Made by a program: the position numbers and the translations under genes
Shown here: positions 17,230 through 26,300 of the stretch, piece after piece
Layout of the letters: each line of letters opens with the position of its first letter
How positions within the stretch are numbered: the first letter of the stretch is position 1
The notes under the pieces: model-generated
Databases searched by the model: none
The model's input: the letters and a program-made list of their open reading frames with translations, nothing else
Told to the model about the DNA's origin: nothing
DNA from: an uncultured Eubacteriales bacterium
GTDB lineage: Bacteria > Bacillota > Clostridia > UMGS1883 > UMGS1540
Assembly: GCA_900552775.1 (NCBI GenBank)
Contig: USAP01000002.1
Span: 1 to 33,158 of the forward strand
Reading direction: 5' to 3'
DNA: 33,158 bases

Positions 17230-18828
17230 TTACCTCCCGTTTACGGCGTCAAGCAGCATGCATATAATTTTTGCCGCCTCGGCTCTTGTGGCATATGCCT
17301 TCGGAGCAAACTCGTTATTGCCGCGTCCTGTAATTATTCCGTGCTCCTTCATCGCCGCAACGGCGTCTCTTGCGTATTCGGAAATTTCGGAGAAATCCGA
17401 AAAGCTGCTGCTGTCGCCTTTTTGCGAAAGCCCCGACGCCTTAAACGCCATAACCGCCATATCCTCACGCGTTATATTAAGTCCCGTTCCGAAACGGTCC
17501 CCGGCTATTCCTTTTACAATGCCTTTTTCAACGCCGCGCGCCACAAAAGGTGCAAACCAGTCGGAAGCGGAAACATCTTTGAAGTTATCCCTGTATTCCG
17601 ACCCGCCGTCAGCAAACGCCGCGCATATAAGCTTTACAAATTCTTCTCTTGTTACGGTTCTCTCGGGTGAAAACTTTTTCTCGCCTGTTCCCGAAACTAT
17701 TTTCTTTTCGGCAAGCTTTTCTATATATTCCTTCGCCCAGTCAAAACCTGCAAGATCTGTGAAAAGTTCGGTTTGGTCTTCCGGGGTTTTCTTATCCGCC
17801 GGTGTAAACCCTGCCGAACCTGTGCCGCCGCGCCCCGAGGTTTCCGTTCTGCCTGAACCGCTCGATGTGCCGGAAACTTTTGAAACTTCTTTGTCAATAA
17901 GCGCCGCAAGCTTTGAAATGCTCTGCGGTTTTTCCTCCGCAATCGCGGTGTTCACACTTTTTTTGCTTTTTAAAGCTTTGTATTTTGTCAAATCGATTTT
18001 GTGCCAATCTTCATTTTGCAGCAAAATTTCTTCAATGCCTGAACTTCCCGAAACGGTGGCAAGTTTTGCTATAAAACATGCGTCTCCGAAACTTTTTGTC
18101 ATCTCATCAAGCGTTTTCCCCGAAACTCCGGAAACGATGTTCTTTTTATCATCGGCACTGAAATCTTTAAAGTATTCCGCAGGCTTAACATCTTCGGAAA
18201 AGCTGCATTCTGTCAAGAACGCCTCATCTCCGCTCTTTAAGAACATGGCTCTTGCAAAAGCGCGTCCGTACGATTCCGTTCCGCCTTTTGCGGCGCTTTC
18301 GCACAGAGAAACTATTGTTTTTTTCTCATCTTCCGAAAGTTCTGAAAATTTGTCCGCAAAACCCGTCAGAATCTCCGCGTTTTTAACCGTAAAATCATAA
18401 AGAGTGCCGTTTTTTGCCGCTGCGGCAAGTTCTTCTTCAAAAGTGTCGGAAATATATCGGAAAGCTTTTTCGAAAAATCTCGGCGCTTCGCCGCTGCTCT
18501 CCATAACCCTTATCCCGTAAAGCCCCGACACATCGCCCAGAGTATACTCGGGCACCGTGAATTTTTTGTCCGCACCCGACACAACCTCGAAAACGTTGCT
18601 GAACACCTTTGTAAAGCTTTCGGGTGTTACGGAATCTATATCGCTTTCCGAAACATTCGGATAAAGAATTTCAACCGTAACCCTTTCTCCCGCGTTGTCA
18701 GCCGTGCCCGATATGCTCACACGGTGTGTGGTTTTGTCAACCGTTGCGGAATTTATCTCGCCGGCGGACGCCGAAGCGCCCGCCGCAAGTGCAACGCACA
18801 GTGCGATTGGAATTATTTTTTCTTTCAT
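17230..18828 (-). CDS. Surface protein with three C-terminal SLH repeats
   Basis: 532 aa; GGAG six bases before the ATG. Signal peptide about 1-22, an Ig-like N-terminal segment (about 25-125), a helical middle (about 130-320), a Gly/Ser/Thr-rich linker (about 325-350), and three well-formed SLH repeats (about 360-532) with VTREEF, ITREDM and ATRAEAAKI. Wall-anchored scaffold or binding protein; no enzyme motif seen. It sits between the 816-aa LamG-like gene (29 bp gap) and the 874-aa SLH gene (5 bp gap). SLH repeats are C-terminal here and N-terminal in the next gene. Confidence 0.87.
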   Translation of the reverse strand: MKEKIIPIALCVALAAGASASAGEINSATVDKTTHRVSISGTADNAGERVTVEILYPNVSESDIDSVTPESFTKVFSNVFEVVSGADKKFTVPEYTLGDVSGLYGIRVMESSGEAPRFFEKAFRYISDTFEEELAAAAKNGTLYDFTVKNAEILTGFADKFSELSEDEKKTIVSLCESAAKGGTESYGRAFARAMFLKSGDEAFLTECSFSEDVKPAEYFKDFSADDKKNIVSGVSGKTLDEMTKSFGDACFIAKLATVSGSSGIEEILLQNEDWHKIDLTKYKALKSKKSVNTAIAEEKPQSISKLAALIDKEVSKVSGTSSGSGRTETSGRGGTGSAGFTPADKKTPEDQTELFTDLAGFDWAKEYIEKLAEKKIVSGTGEKKFSPERTVTREEFVKLICAAFADGGSEYRDNFKDVSASDWFAPFVARGVEKGIVKGIAGDRFGTGLNITREDMAVMAFKASGLSQKGDSSSFSDFSEISEYARDAVAAMKEHGIITGRGNNEFAPKAYATRAEAAKIICMLLDAVNGR

Positions 18829-18857
18829 ATACTTCTCCGTTTCTGCGGCAGTTTTTC

Positions 18858-21308
18858 TTATTTTAGTTCAGCCGCCTTCTGTATCGGCTGCATATTGCTC
18901 TTCCAGAGCATTGCCGATACGCTGTAGTTGCCTTCCTCCGCGGGAACCTCCGCCGAAACGGTATGATCCGTGTTATCGGCGCTGTATCCGATTGTTTTAA
19001 GCTCTATGTCGAGAATACGTCCGTTTGCGTTTTTCACGGCAATAATAAAGGTAGCGTAATGCTTCGAATCAAGCACTCTGCCGTTTACCGTGGCTGAAAC
19101 CGCACCCGCTTCGATTGCCGTTTTTGAAAGTTCAATGCTTCCAAACTCGTAGCTTGCGAGTGTTTTAAAGTCAAGCGTACCCGTAACGCTTCCGCCGGCA
19201 TAGTCCTTAAACGTATATTCCATTGTGTAATTTTTGTTTTCTTCAAAGCTTCCGGATACGGAAACCCTTCTGTCTTTCAAGGTATCAAAGCTTGCGTCCG
19301 CTTCCGCACCGTTTAATTTAATTGAGCTTGCAATGGGGTCGATATTTGCGAGATCAACCGCAAAATCAAGCTTTCCGTCCGCCGCTATAACGACGCCGTC
19401 CTTCGGAGCCTCGGTTATTGTGTTTTGCCCCTTTTGGCTTACGCGGCAGCTGTCTATATAAGCCACTGCGCCCGGTTTGTTCGGGATAAAGAAGCCGAGT
19501 CTCGTAATTGTTGCAATTGCGCGCGGTATATCTGCGTCAGCCTTAAAGGTCTCTCCGCTTGAAAGATTCGTAATGCCCACATATGCGTGAGGCGTGTCGG
19601 CATCTGTGTCAAGGTATACCGAAAGCCTGTACCATTCCGCAGGATTAATTGCGCATACCTTTTTGTCCAAAAGCCTAAAGCTGTCTCCGGTGAAATACAC
19701 AAACCCCGAATCCACATTAGCCGCAGCTCCTTCTTTATTGAGTCCGCGAAGCTGAACATGAAGAGGCGAGCCGTCCGTCACGCGGAGCACGGTTTCAACG
19801 AGCATATTCTTGGCTATCCCCAAATTATCGTTTATAAACTCCGAATACGTACCCGTTATATCCTTTAACGCAACAACCTTCCTGCCGTCTACGGTTTCAC
19901 CCTTTGCGGTTGCTCTTATAACCTCGCCGTTTTTCGTATTTGTCTGCATCCAGCCGTAATACGCGTTTTTTGCAGGCTCGGCGCCGTCAGCGACAGGATC
20001 TAAAATTTTGTCTCCAACATTGTCAAATGAGAAATCGTTTATTGTTATTCCCTGCTTTGAAATTTTATTGGGGTCAAATGTCTTTACGGACATATTGGCA
20101 ATATCCATTTCGCCGCCCCAGAGAACAAATCCCCATTTTGTGATATCTTTATTATCAGGCGTTGTAGCTTTCCCGCTTGCAGAAACAATTCGGTCTCCGT
20201 CATCAAAGAAAACAACGCCAGTCTGCTCATCAAAGAGATAATAGTATGTAACATGATACCACGGAGAATTTTCGCCGCACTTAATGGTAGCGCTTGAATT
20301 ATTTGTGCCAAAATTTATCTTTCCGTTAAGATCTACATACATAAAGTTACATTCACCCGAGGTGTTCCTCGGCTGGAAATTGAATTTGCCCGCCGCCGCA
20401 TATCTTATATCGGCTTCAAAAACAAATGCTTTTTCGCTCATCGGAACCGAAGCCGCAACTTCAGGTTGGAAATAACTGCCCGTGCTTGTAAGCTTCATAT
20501 ATTTTTTTCCGTTTTCACTTGCAACGACTGCCGCGCCGTTTGCAGCGCCTCCGGGAGCTCCGTAAAGAGACTCCCATGTTGTGCCTTCGTCATACTGCGA
20601 AAAATCAACGTTTAAAATTTCTCTCTGCGTAAATACATGTTTTAAAGGTGCATCTTCCTTAACAAAGGCATCATCAAAATAATATGTGTCCGCACCGGGT
20701 GTGTATATATCGAAAACCAATACCTTTTCAAGAGCCATCTTGCTGTCCTCGGCATAGCATTCAAATTCATCGCCGTTACCCGATATATGCGCGTAAACCT
20801 TACCTGTTTTACTGTATTTAACCGTTATATCATACCATTTGCCAAGCTCCATCTTGAAATCCGAAAGAGGGTAACTCGATTTCCAGAGGGTGATGCCTCC
20901 GTCATTGCGGAGCTTTAAAACCTGTCTGGAGTTTGCGTCGCTGTTGTGATACATAATAAGAGCAATGTCTTTTATCGACGTTTCTCTCTTTATGGCAAAG
21001 CTTGATGTAATTGTGTCTTCGATATTCCATTCGAGGTTTCCGTATCTGAATTCACAGTGAGCCTCTCCCGCAACCTTAACGCTTTTGCCTCTTTCCGTCT
21101 CCGCTATAACCGCGGAGCCTGCGTTCTGATATGACCATTCGGGAGATGCTACTCCCTGCTTCTTGGGGAATTCGTGACCTAAGTCGTATCCTTCAAAATC
21201 TGTTTGCGGAATAAGAATATCTCCTGCCGATGCCCCTGCTGTCAATGCGCACAAAGACAAGGTCATTGCCGCCGCACAAAAAATCGCCGTTAGTTTTTTT
21301 CCGAACAT
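18858..21308 (-). CDS. Secreted protein with three LamG-like modules and shared C-terminal module
   Basis: 816 aa. Signal peptide about 1-27. Three concanavalin/LamG-like beta-sandwich modules can be made out at about 35-215, 225-415 and 420-630, each opening with a phrase like TDFEGYDLG, VDFSQYDEG or DFSFDNVG and ending near YYFDDAFV, IANMSVK or YIDSCRV. Then comes a Big_5-like Ig domain (about 635-720) and a C-terminal 90-residue module with AMLWKSNMQPI. No catalytic motif is apparent; such proteins usually bind carbohydrate. It is the second gene of the operon, 16 bp after the 616-aa gene, which has the same plan with two LamG-like modules. Function unknown beyond probable glycan binding at the cell surface. 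Confidence 0.82.
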   Translation of the reverse strand: MFGKKLTAIFCAAAMTLSLCALTAGASAGDILIPQTDFEGYDLGHEFPKKQGVASPEWSYQNAGSAVIAETERGKSVKVAGEAHCEFRYGNLEWNIEDTITSSFAIKRETSIKDIALIMYHNSDANSRQVLKLRNDGGITLWKSSYPLSDFKMELGKWYDITVKYSKTGKVYAHISGNGDEFECYAEDSKMALEKVLVFDIYTPGADTYYFDDAFVKEDAPLKHVFTQREILNVDFSQYDEGTTWESLYGAPGGAANGAAVVASENGKKYMKLTSTGSYFQPEVAASVPMSEKAFVFEADIRYAAAGKFNFQPRNTSGECNFMYVDLNGKINFGTNNSSATIKCGENSPWYHVTYYYLFDEQTGVVFFDDGDRIVSASGKATTPDNKDITKWGFVLWGGEMDIANMSVKTFDPNKISKQGITINDFSFDNVGDKILDPVADGAEPAKNAYYGWMQTNTKNGEVIRATAKGETVDGRKVVALKDITGTYSEFINDNLGIAKNMLVETVLRVTDGSPLHVQLRGLNKEGAAANVDSGFVYFTGDSFRLLDKKVCAINPAEWYRLSVYLDTDADTPHAYVGITNLSSGETFKADADIPRAIATITRLGFFIPNKPGAVAYIDSCRVSQKGQNTITEAPKDGVVIAADGKLDFAVDLANIDPIASSIKLNGAEADASFDTLKDRRVSVSGSFEENKNYTMEYTFKDYAGGSVTGTLDFKTLASYEFGSIELSKTAIEAGAVSATVNGRVLDSKHYATFIIAVKNANGRILDIELKTIGYSADNTDHTVSAEVPAEEGNYSVSAMLWKSNMQPIQKAAELK

Positions 21309-21324
21309 ACAAAAACATCTCCTT

Positions 21325-23175
21325 TTATTTTATTTCATAAAATGCGTTAAGCGAACGCATATTTTTAACGTTATCCCATATGTAGTTTACAGCTCTGTAG
21401 CTGCCCTCGGGAAGCGCCACGCTTGTGTTGAACTCCGTCCCGTCGGGGGTGAGGTCTGCCGTGCAGAAATCCGCACCGACCATTGCATTGGTTTTGTTAT
21501 CGTAAATAATCGTTATAAGCGTAGCCTTTTCGGGTCCTCCGTCCGTCGCAGCCATCTTCGCGGTGAAGGAAAACAAGCCGGGTTTAAGCTCTCCTCCCTC
21601 AACGCTTATAACCTCAAAGGCGGGGCGCGTCTGATAAAACATTATCGCCGAAAGCTCTTTTTCGCCTATTTTAACGCCCGTAAGCTCAAAAAGATAACCC
21701 ATATTCTCCGCAAGCTCATGCGAAAGTGTTATAACCGCGGTTTTCCCTTCCGCTTTGATTTCTTTAATATTCTCCGCGCTGCCGTTTATAAGCGCCTCGG
21801 CATTTTCCAAGTTTTCATCCGTTATTTTTTCATCAAACGAAACTGTAATCTTATCAATATTTTTAGAAACATTTCCAAACGCCGGGCTTATTCCGGAAAC
21901 GCCTGCTTCTTTCGACACATTTTTGCCCGCAAAGCAATTGTCAAAGCAAACCGTGCTTGCATTTCCGGTAACCGTCATATAAAACTCATACGCCGTAATG
22001 TTTATAAGATTTTGAGGTATCGGTATTGTTTTGGAGGCCGCTTCTGTATCTCCTTCCAAAACCGTTATCTTCATTGTATTGCTTTCTGTGTTAAACTCAT
22101 TTTTTAATTTGTACCATACATTGTCGGAAAGAGCTGTCAGAGCTTCATCGCTTATATTCAGCATTCCGGACTTTGTGAGCTCTATCGGAAAGGCTCCGTT
22201 CATATGGCTTCCGTCAGGCCTGGTGCCGCGGAGGCCGAATTTAAAATACGACTGCGGTGTTTTCATGAAATCAAAAGAAATTTCAGCCTCACCCTCCAAT
22301 AATCCCGTATCTTTTACAAGCTCAAAATGATTAAACCCTTCACTGTGCATTTTCAGATATTTGCCTCTGCCCTCTGCGGATTCTGCCGTAAGAGAAGTCT
22401 TTCCGGCTTCGATGTTCTGAAGCCTCCAGCCGGGCTGCGGCGCCGTAAGTCCGTCAGCGGCAGGCTCGAAGTCATCAAATGTTTCAGGTGCGTTTGTGTC
22501 CTTTCCGTCAGCATATGCTTCAACATCATACGGAAGCTCGTAGAAAGCTGCATTATCGATGTATGTTACGCTTTCGCCCTCATCGGGTTTAAAAAGCGCA
22601 AAATTCATTCTGTACAGTCCCGTAAGATTTACGGCATCTTGATTTGAGCATACCGTAACTGTTTCGGAGCCGTCGGATATATGGCATCTTGTGTATCCGC
22701 TTTTTGCATTGTATTCCACAAAAAAGTTATACCACTTGTCAATTTCAACCAACATTTCCGTATATTCCGTTTTTCCGACTTTAATTTTCCCGCCCTTTTG
22801 TATTGCCAAAACAGCGTATTCTCCGCTTGAAGTTCTCGTATAAAAACTTCTTTGGGAATTTTGATCCGCGATTTTAATCGAAAACACGCATGCAACGCTC
22901 GTTACATTCTCTCCCGTCTGCGCAAAATCTCTGAAAATCTCAAGCATTCCTCCCGGGCTTGTCACACCCATCACGCTTTTGCCCTTCTCGGTTTCGACAA
23001 TCGGCGCCGTGGTATCCGCTCCCTGCACTCTCCATCCGCCTCCGAGCTTGCTGCCGTACGTTTCAAATGTGTCGTACGGGATTTTTTCGCTTGCGGCAGG
23101 CGCCGCATAAGACGGAATCGAAGCAAGCAGCAGCAGTGATGACAGCGCCGCCGATATTGCTTTTTTAAAATTCAT
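21325..23175 (-). CDS. Secreted protein with two LamG-like modules, Ig-like domain and shared C-terminal module
   Basis: 616 aa from the ATG at 23175, which has AGGAG seven bases upstream and opens a clear signal peptide (MNFKKAISAALSSLLLLASI); 20 more upstream codons are open but unlikely to be translated. Two LamG-like modules (about 30-215 and 235-425, with TYIDNAAFYELP and VCFDNCFAGKN) are followed by an SbsA-type Ig-like domain (about 430-520, ISPAFGNVSKNIDKITVSFD) and a C-terminal module with NYIWDNVKNMRSL. First gene of the operon that ends at 13511. Probable secreted glycan-binding protein; no catalytic residues recognised. Confidence 0.82.
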   Translation of the reverse strand: MNFKKAISAALSSLLLLASIPSYAAPAASEKIPYDTFETYGSKLGGGWRVQGADTTAPIVETEKGKSVMGVTSPGGMLEIFRDFAQTGENVTSVACVFSIKIADQNSQRSFYTRTSSGEYAVLAIQKGGKIKVGKTEYTEMLVEIDKWYNFFVEYNAKSGYTRCHISDGSETVTVCSNQDAVNLTGLYRMNFALFKPDEGESVTYIDNAAFYELPYDVEAYADGKDTNAPETFDDFEPAADGLTAPQPGWRLQNIEAGKTSLTAESAEGRGKYLKMHSEGFNHFELVKDTGLLEGEAEISFDFMKTPQSYFKFGLRGTRPDGSHMNGAFPIELTKSGMLNISDEALTALSDNVWYKLKNEFNTESNTMKITVLEGDTEAASKTIPIPQNLINITAYEFYMTVTGNASTVCFDNCFAGKNVSKEAGVSGISPAFGNVSKNIDKITVSFDEKITDENLENAEALINGSAENIKEIKAEGKTAVITLSHELAENMGYLFELTGVKIGEKELSAIMFYQTRPAFEVISVEGGELKPGLFSFTAKMAATDGGPEKATLITIIYDNKTNAMVGADFCTADLTPDGTEFNTSVALPEGSYRAVNYIWDNVKNMRSLNAFYEIK

Positions 23176-23287
23176 TGCACTTCTCCTTTCCGTTATCCGT
23201 TTTTTGTTTTCACACACCGTTAAATTCTTGTGCACACGCCGCGGCTTTTTTATGAATTTAATCCTTTTCCGTGTTCAATAATGTATC

Positions 23288-23358
23288 GTAGGGGAGATTT
23301 GTGAATCTCCCGCTTTAGTTTCCGCACACCATGCGGACAATTCGTGAATTGTCCCTAC
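23288..23358. repeat. Nested inverted-repeat element with three hairpins and matching ends
   Basis: The 71-bp element begins GTAGGG (23288-23293) and ends CCCTAC (23353-23358). Inside are three perfect hairpins: GGGAGATT/AATCTCCC (23292-23311, loop TGTG), TCCGCA/TGCGGA (23321-23337) and GGACAATT/AATTGTCC (23335-23354, loop CGTG). Its form resembles the small non-coding repeats scattered between genes in many clostridial genomes. It carries no gene and lies in a 216-bp gap. It could be a non-autonomous mobile element or a terminator-like RNA structure. Confidence 0.75.
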
Positions 23359-23391
23359 AAATATTCTGTTATTCTATGTTTTGTCCGCCTG

Positions 23392-26300
23392 TCAATTGCC
23401 GTACAAAGTGCACTCCGTAAGCGAATTCCAGTTTCCGACGCTTGTTCCCTTACAATAAATCTTCACATATCTTCCGCGTGTTTCGGGAATCGGGAATATT
23501 TCCTCCTCAAGCGTTGTTCCCGAGCTTTCGCCGCTGTAGACCTGAGTATAATTTTCTCCGTCTTCGGATACAAGCACATCAAAATACTGCTGTCTTCCGT
23601 CGTTTGTCGTATCCTGGTAAACCGCCAGACCGAGATATTTTACTGACCTGCTTTCTCCGAGATCGAACACAATATTCGCATTGCCCTCAGCCGACCAGCG
23701 CGTTGAAAGATCGCCGTCAAGCGTGTTTTCGGGGCTGTTCTCAGGCTGCGGAACAGAGCTTGCCTTAACTTCCTTTACACTCAGCTGTGAAACGCCTTCG
23801 GGCGCCTGTTTTAAGATTTCCTTATCTATTTTAATTATGTACTGGTTTATAACGTTGCTGTCAACCCTGTCGTTTACCGTAATCACCGCATATCCCGGTA
23901 CCGAGGAGGTGTATTTAACGCTTACCTCTCCGCTGCCCTCCGCTTTAACCTCAGGCATTCTGTCGCTTTCCGCCGGTATTCTGTATGTATAAACATATCT
24001 GTCGGGTTTAAAGCCCGGAAGCTCTGCACCGTCCACCGTGATGCTTGTAAGCATCGGTTTTTCGGAAGCACCGGTTTCGTCAAGCGTCCACTGTGCGAGC
24101 GGAACAAGCGGAACGCTGAGTTTTTCTTCAAAACCTTCAACCGGTATTACAAACTGCATCAGAATCGGAATTGTAATCTCCGATACGTTTTCAGCATGGA
24201 ACGCAAGCTTTTTGTACATTAAGTTTTTGTTCTGCTCCGAGTTCTGCGGCGATGTCTCCATAGGTGTCGCGCTCATAACGGAGAAGGTTCCCGGTGTGTC
24301 GGCAAGAAGCGATACCTTAAGATTTTTATATTTGCCCTTGACAGTCGCGCTCTTTCCGTCCTCCGCCACCTCAATGTCGTTTGTTGTGTGCATGAACCAC
24401 CATATATCGGCAGGCTCCGCTGTCTTTATCTCGTCCTGTACGATTACCGCCGAGCGGTTATTTGTAAGCTTAAAGCCGCGGCTGACGCTTTCGGCATCCT
24501 TATACATATCGGTAAGATCCATTATCGCATAGCCGCTGTTTATGCCCGACTCGAATCTGTCAATCCTTGCCGCGCCGGCAAGCTTCTGTCCGCCATCCTT
24601 TGAGGGATTTATAACAAGTGTGTTATGCCCCTCCGCTCTGTAGCGGTAAAGATTCCACACGCTGTCTCTGATATTGTAGTTGTCCGCGCCCAGATCCGAG
24701 GCGTAGCGTGTTCCGAAGCCGTCAAGCACAAAGCTTCCCGCGTCCATATGACCGTGATATACGTTTGTTTTGCCGGCATGAACGCCGAGGAATATTGAAT
24801 TTGAGTCATCCCAGTCGCTTCTGAAAGACGCAACCTCCGTATCGCGGAAATAGTAATCCTTCTGCATTGTTGCCGCTGTTCCCGAAAGTCCGGGATTATA
24901 ATACAAAATATCTCTTATGGTTCCGTTTGTTCCCCTGTCTGCCATCTGCTCCATTCGCAGATTTGAAAGAGCGGCGTCATGAAGCTTATCCGCAAGGAAG
25001 AATATCTCGGGAGAGTTTACGCTTCCAATGTCGGAATCGTGAAAGTTAAAGTTTCCGCACGGCCCCGTAATCGAAGTTATGTAATAGCCTGTCTGCGCAA
25101 TACCGGGTACGTTTAAGTAGCCGAAGGTGTCGGAGAACACCGAGTCAAGACAGCACATAAGGTCGGTGTAGTAGCTTGTAGCATAGAGCCAGTAGCCGGG
25201 TCCTTCATACCATGCGCCGTCCGGCCCGTAAAGCAAAACGGCTTTTTTGATAAGCTCCAAACCGCCGTCAAACACCTCCGCGGCAATTTCGGGGACATCC
25301 TCCGCAACAGCCATCGCGCCCTGCAAAAGACCCGAGTTGCAAACTAAATTCCAGTTGTCCGCAACAGGGCTCTGCGCCCATTTCCAGGTTCTTCTTCTGC
25401 CCGAAGGCTCGTCTCTGTAGTCTTCAAGTATCTGATTTAAGCCCTTTTCAATAATTGCTGTTTTCGCTGTTTCGCGCATATCGGGCGTCAAATAGTCGTA
25501 AAGCCAGTCGTATGCAAAGGAAAGAGCCTCTGTCATCTCGGAGGTATCAAGAAAATGATACGGGTTCCAGTCTTTAAAATTGCAAACGGCCTTCATCTCT
25601 TCTATGCATCTGTCGGCATATCTTGTCTCACCCATCATCTGATAGCAAAAGGCGAGATTCTGCATTCTGTCTCTTGCCGTACGGCATATTGAAAGAAGCC
25701 TTATTCCGTCGTAAATATCATATACAACCGGGTCTGTCTTGAAATATACCTCCGTAAGCTGCTTTACACTCTCAAACCATTTTGCAACATTCGCATCGTT
25801 TTTAATTCTTTCACGCAAAACCGCAATTTTATCGCTGTTTGCATAAAGACGCGGATGCTCGTTATCCGGGAAGTTTTCTTTTATCCTCCTTACCAGCTCC
25901 GCACCCGTGGGCGCATGGAAGCAAAGGTCGCCCGTAAGCTTTCTGAAAACATCGAGATCCGTTACGAAATTAAAGAAATCCTCGCGGTCGGCAATAACAA
26001 CCAGCCCGCATTTATCGTACGTAACCTTTTTGCCGAAAGTCTCGCTGATTGCGCGGATAGGCACATATACTCTCGAAGCCGTGATTTCGGGCGCCGCGTC
26101 AAGAGATATTTTTTCGCCGTCCTTTTCAAATGTTTTTTTATCAACCGTAAACACTGCGGTTTTATCTTCATATTCCACCGTCACCGACCGGTCTTTTTCG
26201 CTGTACGTAAGGTCCGCCCCGAGAGCTTCTCCCGCCGCGCGAAGCGGCACCATGGTTCTCCCTTCCTTTATGTAAGGCGCCGCCGACGTGTTGTCCGCGT

